The notes: generated from the sequence alone by a model not told the origin. A stretch of 64,000 nt of DNA from Erinaceus europaeus (GCF_950295315.1 NC_080172.1:113771267-113835266); one strand, 5' to 3'; shown: positions 30,180-42,032, counted from the first letter of the stretch. Translations and numbers: made by a program.

Positions 30180-31784
30180 GTGTATATCACTAGCCCTGAC
30201 TTAAATATTCATAGCATCCTTTTTCTCAGAAGTGTCCCAGTTTGGATATTAACTTATAACAGCAGTGTTTATGGGAGGAGAGAAGTGTACCTGGCATCAC
30301 TATCAGCAACACATTCAAATCTTGGCCTTGATTCTTATTAGGAATATCCTGAATAGGAATATCCTTTGAGCTAGTATGGTTTACAAGACTTTCCAAAATG
30401 CCCTGAGAAACTTTCACCTATACCAAACATGCATGGAACAGTCTGTTTATTCTTCACAGAAAGACCAGACACAGCAAATACTGAAAGAATCTGGTAACTG
30501 CTACAGGACCAATGTACTACTACTTCCTGAGTCTTGAATGTGGTTTGACTGATCTGGAGGGCAGCTGGTAACAGTAGGGAAATGGGAATATGACCCCAAG
30601 AGTGAATTCATTTTCGGGAATGGTTTTGATGCAGCTTACAGGAGTCTGAGAAATGGGCTAATTTAGAAACATACAGAAGAAGAGAATCCAGAACACTCTA
30701 GAGTACTTCCTAGTTCTCACAGCTATGAACTCTGGAGTGGTGGGCGTGAGAGGAGGGAGGGAGGGAGGGAGAGAGAGAGAGAGAGAGTAATGAATGATAG
30801 AGAGTTTCAATGTTCCTTCCCCAGCGGTATACCTGTGTCTCCCAAGAAAGGAGTTTTAAATGTCAGTCATTCATCCTCTCTAGACAGAATGGTGGACTTG
30901 CAGTTAGGGAAGCCAGAAAGGACAGAGATTCTGACCATTTTGCTACCAGAGATCACCGAGGGAAGAGTCGTGGTGAAAGTTGAGGGGAAGAAAAATAAAC
31001 TAGCAATAGTTTGGTTTAAGTCAAATAAATTCCTGAGGTTAATTGATCTCAGACTTCCTGAGATCAGACCCTTTTGCATGCTAGTGAGCATAAGAACACA
31101 CAAATGGGGGAAAGCTCACTTAATTTCATGTTAAAAACTAAAACACACAAAAAAATTCACACAAGTCTCTCACACAAAAAAAATTCTTTAAACTCCTGGG
31201 AGACATCCCAAGAGTTACTAGAATGGATCCTTGAAACTTCAATGACTGTAGGGGGGGAGAGAGAGAGAAGAGAGAACCCAGAAGTCTGTGTTTGCTTTCT
31301 TTTCCTTTTGCTGTATATATTGTTGTTTTGTTTTGAGTTGATTTTAAGATTCTGGTGTGTGGGAATCATCTCACTGAAGAGGAAAATGAGTAACACTTGG
31401 TCAGTTTGTTGACTGTACAAACACACTCACACATATTCATTTACAGAAAGCTTCTGATGGGTTAGATGGCAAGAATGTTAAGATGAAGAGCAATAAACAC
31501 ATGGGAAAAAAAAAAAAACTGACCAGCCTCCTTCCCCAGAAGCTCACTGTGAAGTGGGAGCAAAACATATAACCAGACAAATGAATATTCCATTTGATGA
31601 GCATGGCAACAGAGGTGTGAGTGTACACAAACTCGTTCTCTCTCTCTCTCTCTCTCTTTCTCTTTCTCTTTCCCTGCCAAACAGAGCTGCTATAAACTGT
31701 TGGGCTTTGTCAGAAGACTCTCCTTTTCTGCCCCCTTCCCCCACCACCATGCTTTCAGTATTTGCACAGATGTTGACTTTATTT
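30180..31784. other. Non-repeat interval with short simple repeats
   Basis: A (GGGA)n/(GA)n patch lies at 30742-30787 and a (CT)n at 31638-31670. No coding exon recognised. The open frame at 30790-31134 has no identifiable domain. Confidence 0.45.
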
Positions 31785-32490
31785 TTTTAATTGAGGTAAA
31801 GTCCACATAACATTAAAAAAAAAAAAAACCAACCATTTGGGGCCAGGTGGTGGCACACCTGCTTGAGAACACATACTACTATGCACAAGGACCTGGGTTC
31901 AACACCCGCCCCAGACTCCACCTGCAGGGAGAAAGTTTTTCAAGGGGTGAAACAATGTTGCAGGTCTCTCTCTCTCACCTCTTTCCCTCTTGATTTCTGA
32001 CTGTCTACATTCAATAGATAAATAAATGATTTTTTAAAAGCAAGCATTGTGAAGTGAACAACATCAGTGTTTAGTATATTCATAATTCATATTCATAACC
32101 TCTATCTAGTCCCAAAACATTAGCATCACACCAAAATCAAGTCCAGTAGCAATAAGCTATTATATCCCATTCCTCTTGCTACCCTACCCTGGGGAAATAT
32201 AAATCTGTTTTCTGAGTCAATGGATTTACCTATTCTGGGTAGCCTGTATTATTGGAATAATTTACATGGAATAATTTACATTAAATTTCTATACATAGCT
32301 TTTAATTAGGGGCCACACCTAAATAGTGCTTTTTTTTTTTTTCAGGTTTATCCATGTTGTAGCCTGTGTCAGTAATTCAGTACTTTCCATGACTGAATAA
32401 TATAGCAGTGTATAGCTATACATTAATTCATTAATTTGTAGGAGCCATTTCCACCCTATGGGTATAGTGAATAATGCTTCTACCAACATT
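31785..32490 (-). mobile_element. Old L1M-type 3' end, antisense, split by a SINE
   Basis: 'attgaggtaaagtccacata', 'gaagtgaacaacatcagtg', 'tttagtatattcataattca', 'tctgagtcaatggatttacc' and 'tggaataatttacatgg' match the antisense 3' region of old mammalian L1M elements from memory. No open frame. The right limit is approximate. Confidence 0.75.
31839..32038 (+). mobile_element. SINE A, sense, inside the old L1
   Basis: 'ggggccaggtggtggcacac', 'gggttcaacacccgcccc', 'ctgcagggagaaagtttttc' and an AATAGATAAATAAATG tail. Confidence 0.9.
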
Positions 32491-32561
32491 TGTGTATGAT
32501 TTTCTCAATATCTGTTTTCAAGATCTTGGTGCACTATTTTTAACTCTTTGAGGAGCAAGCA

Positions 32562-32737
32562 AACTGTTTTTTTTTTTAATATTTTAATGATAGAGAGAAA
32601 GAGGGAGAGAAAGACATGCAGAGAAAAATCAGAGCATTTCACAGCTCTGGCTAATGATAGTGCTGGCTTGAACCTGAGACTTAGAGCCTCTGGCATGAGA
32701 GTCTTTTACAGAACCATTATGCTGTCTCCCCAGCCCA
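32562..32737 (-). mobile_element. SINE C, antisense
   Basis: Poly-T, a GA-rich stretch, 'tcagagcatttcacagctct', 'gcttgaacctgagacttaga', 'cctctggcatgagagtcttt' and 'accattatgctgtctcccca' are the reverse of family C. Confidence 0.85.
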
Positions 32738-34039
32738 CTAAGCTGTTTTTCAGGAATGGTTGAAAATGTCCTAACATTTTATCCCCCTTTTGAAGAACCA
32801 GAAAGTGCTGTACTTTTGATTCCCTACCCCTACCCCAAACTAAAGGACTTCACAAGTGATTCTGAGTTTACAAAGACACCAAAACAGTTCTAAGTGTCCT
32901 GTTTGGTCCTTGATCCATCAGAACTGGTGCTGAATCTAAGGTCAAGTTTAGCTAAGTAGAAAGAACAGAAGGAAAACTGATTCCTACTGCCCTGCTTCCT
33001 TAGAAAAGCTTTTTAGGGGTCACGGGAGCTGGAGGGCGGAGACAGAGTGTTCCATGTTAAAAGAGAAAAAGGCAATCTTTCATTCTAAGCACAAGGTCAC
33101 TCATTTGAAATCAGGTGATTTGCTCAATTATCTTCCAAGGGCCTATGTGTCCTCATCTCAGAAGTGGGAGTAGTGGTGAATACTCCAAAGAAATAAGAAT
33201 GCATACTTTGCACATAGTAGGCTTGCAGTAAACGCTGTTGGATCTGAAGGCACACAGCCTGAGTCTCTGCAGGATATGCCCTTGGCTTCTGCAGTAGGCT
33301 CTGAGCCAGATTCCAGAGGTTGACAGAGCAGGAATGGTGGTGCATTGGTGTCCTGGGGTTACAGTGGCTGTTTTAAATTGTCCTATTTGCATGGAATGAA
33401 GCTTGCTATGGTAACAAGGTCTGGTGGCTGGAATCCAGGGCCCCAGTGGGGGGAAAAAAATGAAAGAGGAGCTCCATGGGCTTTATCAACTTTGTGGTTC
33501 TCCTGGAATTGGGGCGGGGGTGGGGTGGGGTGGTGGTGGTCGCTGGGGATGGGCTGAACCAACTGAGGCAGCAAAGCCTGCCTGCTCATTCCTACTCCCA
33601 GGAGAATTAGAAAGGGAGAAATTCACTGATGCATTTTTTTTCAGTCTTCTCTTCCTATTCTCATAGCCCCATATCCCTAAGTATTTGGCCTGGCTTAGGA
33701 CCTAGATAAGGACACTTTCTCTACCAGTGTGTATGCCATCCATCCCATTCAGGCCCTAGGGAGGTCAGAGAAGAGGCCCACCCTAGGAAAGGGCAGAGCA
33801 CTTCTTACTGGGGGGGGGCTGGGTGGGGGTGGGGGATAGAGCAGGTTGGGTGTTTTGGGAATGGACTATCTGAGGGAGCAGTTGAGTTCCCCCTCTGTAT
33901 CTGAATTTCCAGAAGCCCCCCAAAGCCAAGAACTCCACTCCCCAGCTGCAGCAAGCTCCCCTCTTTCCCTGGGGCTTCCCTTGGGGGTTTCCTTTGACAA
34001 ACTGCTCTCTTTCAAGCCCCCACCCCCTCTCTGGCCCTA
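32738..34039. other. GC-rising upstream region with two G-quadruplex motifs
   Basis: No coding exon. 33511-33530 reads GGGGCGGGGGTGGGGTGGGG, and 33811-33835 has another set of four or more G-runs (G9, GGG, G5, G5). Both fit the canonical quadruplex pattern and lie about 0.8-1.1 kb before the KAZN coding start. Confidence 0.6.
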
Positions 34040-35000
34040 GTTCACCAGGGCGGGGGAGATGGGGGTGCTGACCAAGGAGGAGACAGAGGGGGCAGCCTCG
34101 GCTGGCCCCTGCCCCCCTAGCCACTTGCCAGGACAAGGTACCCGGGTGCAGCCGCCAGCATCCCCCTCTATTCCCCTGGTGTGTGTGTGTGTGTGTCCGA
34201 AGTGGGGGAGCGCGATAGGGCGCAGGGGGCGACCCCGCCCCAGCCTCCTGGCTCCAGCCCCCTCTGGAGCGCGCGGCAAATGGTAGGCTCCATTGAAGAG
34301 CGTGGGGAGGCGCGGGGTGTCCTTCTCGAGCCGGGGTCTCTGCGATCGCTGGTGCTCCTCCTCCTCCCTCCCCCTCCCATCCTCCTCCCCCCCGCCTCCT
34401 ACCGCCACGGCTCGGGCTGGAGGCGCCGCTGTCAGTGCTGCTGCACCCGAGGAGTCTGGGGGTCGGGGCGCAGGGGAGCCTGGCTGCAGAGGGGAGGCAG
34501 CTAGGGGAAAGGGGGGTTCACAACAGGTAGAGCCGAGCCGGGGAAGGAGGAGGCCCCCCGGCTGCACCCCGTTGCCACCACCACCCAGAGCATCATGCAG
34601 CTCTTTGTCACCTCTGTCGCCCCCAGGCCAAAATCCTGAGCATGATGGAAGACAATAAGCAGCTGGCGCTCCGCATCGATGGGGCGGTCCAGTCGGCCAG
34701 CCAGGAGGTGACCAACCTGCGAGCCGAACTCACAGCCACCAACCGGAGGCTGGCGGAACTGAGCGGCGGCCCGGGCCCAGGAGCAGTGGCGGCGGCGGCG
34801 GCGGCTGCGGCGGAGAACATGGAGACCCAGCAGCTCGGCGCGCAAGGTAGGAGCCGGGAGCCCTGGAGCCCAGGAGCCCCGGAGCCCGGCGCGCGGAGCC
34901 CGGAGCGCTGAGCCAGGAGCCGGAGCTGGGGAGGCGCGCAGGCGGCCAGGCAGGCAGGCAGCACCCTGCTCCTGCTATAGGGGATCGAGTGGTGGGGTGG
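34040..35000 (+). promoter_or_regulatory. KAZN: CpG island around the KAZN exon
   Basis: The only long CpG-dense, GC-rich stretch of the window, in an otherwise CpG-poor background. It contains many CG dinucleotides (e.g. 'cgcggggtgtccttctcgag', 'gccggcggaactgagcgg'-like), GC-box-like elements and no TATA box. Location and texture fit a broad housekeeping-type promoter for the exon at 34642. The exact transcription start cannot be read from sequence. Confidence 0.82.
34642..34846 (+). CDS. KAZN: Kazrin, N-terminal coding exon
   Basis: Encodes 68 residues beginning MMEDNKQLALRIDGAVQSAS, then QEVTNLRAELTATNRRLAEL, a Gly/Pro/Ala spacer with eight consecutive alanines, and ENMETQQLGAQ. The first 41 residues are, as far as I recall, essentially the human kazrin long-isoform N-terminus; the Ala-rich spacer differs. 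Kazrin is a coiled-coil and SAM-domain protein linked to desmosomes, periplakin, the cytoskeleton and endosomal traffic; this exon supplies the start of the coiled-coil part. The exon ends CAAG followed by GTAGGA at 34847, a canonical donor leaving phase 1, and human kazrin continues with Val (GTG-type codon) there. The start ATG has A at -3; the next ATG (34645) has A at -3 and G at +4. Upstream, TCGCCCCCAG ends at 34626 and looks like a splice acceptor in frame with AKILS-MMED, so the same exon may be used internally by longer transcripts. All later exons lie outside the window. Confidence 0.95.
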
Positions 35001-38000
35001 GGGCGCCGAGTCGCTTTGCATCCTGGCGAGTAACCCCTTGCATGCAACCCTCCAGGAATTGCAGGCTGCAATCAGGAAGGTAAACCCGGCTCCCTGTGCA
35101 CCGGTTCACATGGTTACACCAGGTCCCTTCCGGATGCAGGAAGTACCCTTTCCGATGCTCCACAGGGCTGCCCCCAGCACCACCACCTTGGGCTCCTTGG
35201 ACAAACTTTTTCATACCTGGGCCTTTGCCTCCTCCGCCTCTTCCAGGGATGAATGGCTTATAAGCCCCCATGCCCACCCCTACCCTCCTAGGGGCCAAAT
35301 CTTGGTGTTTTTTTTTGGGGGGGCGGGGGATGATTCTGCCCCCACCCCACTCACACCCACCTCCACTTTTCCCAGAGCTTCAGGCTTTGCTCTGTGCTTG
35401 GGAAGGGGGGGGGGTGTCAAGGATTGGACTGGTTTGCACTTTCTATAGATGCTGACTCCCCTTCTCGGTCGCATCTGGACTTTATTTTCTCCTCGTTTGA
35501 GATGGCATTGGAATATGTCCATGCAACAGTAGACGGGACCGCTCAGCAGGGAGTTTAAAATTTCAGCAGCTACAGAGCACTTTGGCATGGAGGGTGGGTT
35601 GTATCTTGGACCTCAAAGGCTTCTGGTGAAATAAAGGCTTAGGTGGTGGGTTGCAGGGTGCCTCTTTTTGAAAGGACTCTTTACTGTTTGAGAGAGGGAG
35701 GGGGAACCACTGTTCTCTGTTGTAATTACAGTGATGACATTCTAAGGCAACCCTGCAGGGGTGCAAGGTGCGAAAAGACCCCCCCCCCCGCCAAAAAAGA
35801 GAGGGAATCACTGTTTAATTTCTGTGAATTGAAAAGTGAAATAATACATTTGCTTTGGGGGTATTTCTTGATTTCCTTTTTTGTTTGCTCTACCTGGAGT
35901 TTGAAGTGTGTGTGTGTGTGTGTGGGGGGGGGGGTTCCTAAAGGGGTATTTGTCACTTGAAGTGCTAGGTACCAATTGTCCTGGCTCTGGGGTGGTTGTG
36001 ATGTCAAGAGCTTCTCCTAAGTGTTGAGAGTCTACCTTTCAAACTGCTGTTTCCTCCTTCCCTTCCTGGGGAAGATGTGTTAGTGTGTGAAATGTTAAAC
36101 CTGAATGTTAGTGTATGTTGACTTTCAACTCAGATTGAATCTTTGTACTTCAGGAGTCCATCCAAGTCTTAGGGGTGGGAGTAAGAACTTGGTCCCCATG
36201 AGACAATGGCGACAAAGTGTTGTGAGCCTGCTGTGTGTTTTATTCAAGATGGGCACGTGGTTTATTCTGACACAGGTAACTCGATGTGTTGTTGTGTAGT
36301 GCGGAAAACACTCTCCTCTTGTGCCTTGGCGCAAAAAAAAAAAAAAAAATGGAGAAGGTAGACTAGACTACATGGGAGGGGGTGTCTCTCTACTTTTTAT
36401 AAGCAGGGAATCATCCAACATGAAAGAAATAGCTAAGAACTGACGTTTTGCTAAGAATTGAAAGCCAGGGTAAAGAGGACCAAACAGTTCTGGTTTATTT
36501 CCCAGCGCCTGCCCTTTTCTCAGCCAAGGAAAAGTTAAGTGGCTTTTATCTGAGTCCTGGATCTAGTTGCAGACTGAGCATACTAAGGAGGTCAGTCAAA
36601 GACCTACACGTTCAACTGAAAATTGAGATACTTAAGTCCCTTTTTTTCTCTCTCTCTCTCACTCTTTTCCCATTGCCCTCTTACCCCCCCTCCCCCATCT
36701 CTCATGCACAAGGCTGTAGAATGGGAATGACTTTGGTTTTCTTAATAGCACATACACACATGCCAACTCTCTTGTACTCTTAGTGGCATGCCTGCCCATG
36801 TCAGTAACTGTCTGTGGGTGGTTTGGTGAAGGGTGGTCTTGATTTTTCCTCTGTGTACTCTTGACATTTTTCAAACCCTCTACTAAAGGGGCATTTAGGA
36901 ATTTTTTTTTAATCAGAATGTCTATGAAATGTCTAAGGTTATAATTCAGCTTAATTGTTGGCTAGCCCTCTAAAACGATGTGAATTAAAATTTGTTAAAC
37001 TGATGAGATGGTTGAAGAGAAAACAGCCTCCTTATAAAAATCCAGAGGGGCATCATATATCATGTACTTAATTACGCCAAGTTTACCTCTACCCAGTCCT
37101 TTTTTTTTTTTTTTACATTACTTAACCTCTGTGAGCTTTTGTTTTGTTGTATTTTTCTCATGGCCATGCCAATCTGCTGCTAGAACAGAAACCCTCTGCA
37201 GAGGTGGTCTGATAGTTTCTTCTGCTGGTGCACTTGAGTTACCTAAAGGGAAAGTGTGGGTTTCTCTCAAGTTTGTGTCACAGCGTGGCTGGTCGGTGGG
37301 GTCCTTCAAGCTCCCTTCTCCAGGACAATGAAGAAGCTGCTCAGCTACTGGGGGAGGAGGGAGGGGGGCTTCTGATCGCTCTTTTGAATTAGTTTTGTGT
37401 TTTAATTTCATCTGTCATGGTGTGAATTGACGGCACCGAAACCTAAGAGTATTTAGTTATTTAGCTATTGATTTATCACATTTCAAATCAAGACTTTGAA
37501 TGAAGTAAGCATCTTTCAAAATGCAACTATGTGCACCACCTTTTAACTCAAGAGCATTATGCACATACTAAATGCATGCTAATGGACGTTTAATAATATT
37601 AGCACAACTGGTTAAGGGCCAGAGTCACCTTTTGCTCTCCCTGCGTTGAAACTGTGAGATTCATTTCAGATTTTTTTTTTTCAAAAAATGTAAATGAATT
37701 AACAAGCTCACCAGCCATCCACCACTGGGTGTTCTGTTCCAGGGCTGGCATCTGACATTAGGTAAGCTGATGAAGAGGAATGAAGGGAAGATGGTTTTTC
37801 CCAGAGGGTTAATGCAGTGTGTCATTTCAACAAAATATTAACTTGGTTGGTACCCTCTGTGAGCTGGCATGGTTGCTTTGTAACAGAGTCTAGAAAGTGA
37901 ACTGCTGAAAATCTGGGCTTTTGACACTTTGCAGGATCTTCTTTCAGAAACTGTGTTGAAAGAACACTTGGCAGTCAGCCCATCTCCTCTCTCCCTGCTT

Positions 38001-38682
38001 CAAGCGAGTTGGATAATCCCTAATGAGGATGCTGGTATGCAGGACAGAGGGCATCCATGCCGGGTGGCCCATTTCACAGCTCCTGAACTGCCTTTTGGGA
38101 GGGGGGTGAGGTCAAAACCGCCTTTGACAGGTGGACAGAAGGAGGCTTGTGAAGAACAGAGCCAAGCGTTTGTTCCAATTCATTTTGTTGTTGGTAGCCA
38201 GAGAACGGATTTGTTTAAACTAACATTTCTAAGCTGTTTTCCTCAGCATAACATCTCTGGGAAAATGTGTTTAAAATGCTTGGTGTTCTTTGAGGGGAAA
38301 ATATAGCAGTTTGTTTCTCTGAAAATGTTTTATCTGATGAATGACTAATATTAGATTCAATGGATTGCTTTGCTATGCATAGAATAAGACAATTAAGCTC
38401 CAATGTACCCAATTCAAATAGGTGTTAACTGTATGTAACGTCACATACTTATGCCCAGTAGGATGTACACCCGCTGCCACTACTGTGTGTGTGTGTCAAT
38501 GAAATAATTGGACTATTTGCCTAAGCCAGTGGAAGCACTGATAGTATCTTTCTTTGGTGGTGAGACCTTACTGTTCACTGTGTTTGCTACAGTGGGGCTG
38601 GGGAAAGGGTAATTGTTGTACAGCTTCATAAATTTCCTTAAGGTAAGGCCTGTCAGTCCTCACCATCACCTCTTGTTAAAAT
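34847..38682 (+). other. KAZN: Start of the KAZN intron, repeat-poor
   Basis: Begins at the splice donor. About 3.8 kb without any recognised SINE, LINE or LTR, unlike the rest of the window, which suggests constraint near the promoter. Contains G- and A-runs, a (GT)n at 35910-35923 and a block at about 37480-37620 with octamer/homeodomain-like motifs (attatgcacat, atgcatgctaatgg, tttaataatattagc). No further exon could be recognised. Confidence 0.6.
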
Positions 38683-38692
38683 AAGCTATTAC

Positions 38693-38912
38693 GGTGCTGG
38701 TGCGGTGGCTCACCTAGTTGAGCACACGTTACAGTGCACAAGGACCCAGGTTCGAGTCCCCGGCCCCCATCTGCAGGGCAAAAGCTTTGCAAGTGGTGAA
38801 GCAGGTGTTGCAGGTGTCTCTCTCCTTCTCTCTCTCCCCTACCCTCTCAATTTCTGACTGTCTCTATCTGATAAATAAAGATAATAAAAAATGTTTTTTC
38901 TTTAAAAAAAAA
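38693..38912 (+). mobile_element. SINE A, sense, with target duplication
   Basis: AAGCTATTAC at 38683-38692 and 38913-38922 bounds a copy with head 'ggtgctggtgcggtggctca', 'ggttcgagtccccggccccc' and an AATAAAGATAATAAAAAA tail. Confidence 0.95.
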
Positions 38913-38922
38913 AAGCTATTAC

Positions 38923-39532
38923 TTCTGGTCTGACTGTTCTTATCTAACATTACTACAACCATGTGATTATGTCACTGGAAATACTTGGGGGGTATATAAA
39001 TCACCTTTAATATGAATGTGTGGGTTGTTACTAGAGGCACTATACCCTATTCCTTTGCAAAATAAGCCCCGTCTTTTGGTATCCCCTCTGTAATTCATTC
39101 TACTCTTTTCTCAAGTAGACTTCTTCTTCTTCTTTTTTTTTTTTTAAGAAAATCTTCAGGTCCACAGAGAATATCTAACACAAGGTGGTAGGATCTCATC
39201 AGCCTTTGCTTAACTTGCCCCTTAAAGGGCAAAACTCATCAACAAGTAAGCTTGTTTGAATTCTTCTTCCAGCCTTACTAATAGCTGGAACTTCTTTGCC
39301 TTGGATGGCAGATGTGGCTAGATAGCACATCTTCCTCTAAACTGCCATGGGTGGTGGCAGAGAGCTTACTTACAGACCAGTGTGGTCCTTACAGCATGGT
39401 TATGAAACAAGTTATTGATTGGTTACTGTCTTTCCATTGTCTTTGGGGAAAAAAAAGCTTCTGCTGCTGGTGAATTTCATGTTTTCAGTATTTCATGATT
39501 AACGGAGGTTTTTCAAACTTTTCTTTTTTGTG
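38923..39532. other. Intronic non-repeat interval
   Basis: No feature except a short CTT/poly-T at 39120-39145. Confidence 0.4.
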
Positions 39533-39690
39533 TATATATTTATTTTTAATTATTCAATGAGAGAGAGAGAGAGAGAGAGGCAGGCAAAGATCAAAGCATT
39601 GCTCAGTCATATGCAGTACTAGGGGTTACCACTGGAAGCCTCATATGTGTCAGCCCTGCACTGCACCTACCACATCACCTCCCTGCCCAC
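39533..39690 (-). mobile_element. SINE C-like, antisense, old
   Basis: 'ttattcaatgagagagagag', 'atcaaagcattgctcagtc', 'gtactaggggttaccactgg' and 'cctcatatgtgtcagccctg' resemble a decayed antisense family C element. Confidence 0.65.
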
Positions 39691-40320
39691 AAAACTCTGA
39701 TACTAAGCAGAAGTTTCAGCTATTCTCATTTGTATAATGGCAGCCGACCCACATGTCAGTGGAAATCAGGGCAGGTTGTCCCCATTCCTTTGTCCTCTTG
39801 TTGCCCACCCCCACCCGCTAGCCCCCCCAAACTGCTAGCACTTTTTAGGAATCCTGTAGGCTGTAAGCTGTGACTTCCTGGCTGCCAGGGAGCTTGTAGC
39901 AGATGGGCTTGGCAGGTGGGTGGTGATGTTTGGAACTCTGCCCCCTCTCAGCACATGGAAGGTCAAGCTCAGGGTGCTGGCTAGGTGTCCCTGTGCTTTG
40001 TTCTTTACATTTATTCTAAAGCAGAGTGAAGTCACCGTGGATCCTTCTGACGTCTTCCACTTTTCTAGGACTGGTTTATGTGAGTGCTAGCACTTGGCTT
40101 CTTACACCCAGCCATCCATCAAGCAAGAGTAGAATATTCATTCTGCCTGCTGAAGCCAGGGAATGGGTTTTTAAGTGATCTTGTAAATGAAAATCAGTCT
40201 GTATTATTTGGGCTGGATATTAGGGTGAGTAACACATGGGTGACAAGGGGTACCGCCAACCACAGTCATTACAAGTCTTAAGTGTGGGCCAAGTAAGTCG
40301 TAGCTAAATTATTTAGAAAA
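39691..40320. other. Intronic non-repeat interval
   Basis: No exon or repeat recognised. Confidence 0.4.
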
Positions 40321-40321
40321 A

Positions 40322-40862
40322 GGAGAGCCAGGCGGTGGCATACCCAGTTCAGCACACATTGTACTAGGTGCAAGGACGTGCACGAGGATCTGGGTTTGAG
40401 CCCCTGGCTTCCCACCTGCAACAGGAACATCTTTTTTTTTTTGGCTCCAGGGTTATCACTAGGACTTGGTGCCTGTGCTACAAATCCATTGCTCCTGGTG
40501 GCCGTTTATTCTATTTTATTGGATAGGACAGAGAGAAATTGAAAGAGAAGGGGGAGATAGAGAAAGAGAGAGAAAGATAGACACCTACAGACCTGCTTTT
40601 TTTTTTTTTTTTTTTTGCTTATGATGCTTCCCCCCTGCAGGTAGGGAACCAGAGGCTCGAACCGAGATTTTTTTCATGGTCCTTTATGCTTCATGCTCTG
40701 TGTGCTTCACTGGATGCACCACTGCCTGGCCCACCAGTGGTAACACTTTACAAGCGGCAAAGCAGGCCTGCAGGTGTATATCTTTCTCTTCCCCTCTCTA
40801 TCTCACCACTCCCTCAATTTCTCTCTGTCCTATTCAGTGCAATAAATAAATAAATAAATAAA
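40322..40862 (+). mobile_element. SINE B-type host, sense, split by another SINE
   Basis: The head runs at 40322-40432 ('gagccaggcggtggcatacc' to 'ctgcaacaggaac'). The body resumes at about 40733 with 'ccagtggtaacactttacaa', 'caggcctgcaggtgtatatc' and an (AAAT)n tail at 40841-40871. Confidence 0.85.
40431..40732 (-). mobile_element. Nested SINE B-type, antisense, with internal poly-T
   Basis: 'ggctccagggttatcactag', 'tggataggacagagagaaat', 'gacacctacagacctgc' and head near 'caccactgcctggccc'. A run of about 20 T at 40597-40616 sits inside the body where 'ttcaccgcttg'-like sequence is expected. Confidence 0.88.
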
Positions 40863-40871
40863 ATAAAATAA

Positions 40872-41776
40872 TTTGGGAAAAGGTATGAGAAGATAGCTTC
40901 TCTAAGTCCTGAGTCACCCATCTAGAGGGGCAGAATATGCCAGCAAAGCAGGTAAGAGTATCACTGACCCACATCACCATAGGCTCTTCTCCACAGTGGA
41001 GAAAACTGGTGGAAGGCCAAAGGGAGAAGACCCTTCTTCCTCTCTGTGGGGTTGCTACAGACCAGAACTTTCAGGATGACATGATACAACCTCAGACTGA
41101 AGCCCTGGGGTCCAGGTTACACTCTGTAGGCATCCTCCCCTTCCCCGTTTGGAATCTTGAACTGCCAGAAACATGAAAGAAGCCAAATATAGTTTTATGG
41201 AGTTTGGCAAGAACAACTGTTTAAACAGGGGGCTTTTGTGTGGAGGTCAGTCCTGGGTTCTAAGTTTGCTTTGGTGTCTTTGTTGACTTGACCTCGTGAG
41301 ACCTCGGGGTCAGACTTCTGAGACATTTCTGGTGCCCTCACTCTCTGATGAACCAAGAGGCGAGAATGACAGCTCAGGAGAGGCTTGCAACCAGCTGTCC
41401 AGTGTGCCAAGTGCCCCCAGCCCAGCCCCAGGTCTCCGTGCTTCTCATGTGTGATGTGTAGGCAGGCTAGGAGCATGGGGAGTAGACTGTGTGGTCAGTT
41501 TGCATCCCTGATCTCTTCCGTCTGAACAAACCACTACATCACCTTTGTGGGTGAGGTACTTGAAGGTCTTCCACTGCTAAGCTGGTCTCAGCTCTGCAGA
41601 CTATTTGGATGGGTGTGAATCAGTTAGAGCAACACACCTCTGGAGGACAGTGCAGCCAGAGCCAATATTTCCCTCACCTTTGGCCCTGCCTTAGGTGCTC
41701 AGAACTCACCTCTGAGGTGCATCACGTGACCCCAGGCATTCTGGAACTATACTAATTGTGTTGTTATTTTCTCGTT
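40872..41776. other. Intronic non-repeat interval
   Basis: No exon or repeat recognised. Confidence 0.4.
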
Positions 41777-42032
41777 CTCCTCCTTCTCCTCCTCCTCCTC
41801 CTCCTCCTCCTCCTCCTCCTCCTCCTCCTCCTCCTCCTCCTTCTCCTTTTTACAATGCACGGGGCCCTGGGCTCTGGGTCACTTTATGGGAGCACCATGG
41901 ATAGTAGAATGGGGTTTTATGTCTCTCCTCTCCTCTCCTCTCCTCTTCTTTTTTCTCCTCTCTTCTCTCATCTTCTCTTCTTTGTTTCTTTCACTTTCTG
42001 CCTCTTTCCTTCTCCCTCTCCCCCTCCTCACT
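41777..42032. repeat. (CTC)n and pyrimidine-rich tracts
   Basis: About 70 bp of CTC triplets at 41777-41848, then a CCTCT-type stretch at 41920-41990 and further pyrimidine-rich sequence to 42030. Confidence 0.92.

Noticed and set aside
34181..35071. Several other frames across the CpG island
   Set aside because: GC-rich sequence depletes stop codons; only the frame from 34642 matches a known protein.
37929..38306. 125-codon frame in the KAZN intron
   Set aside because: No domain, no acceptor/donor support and no similarity to kazrin as I know it.
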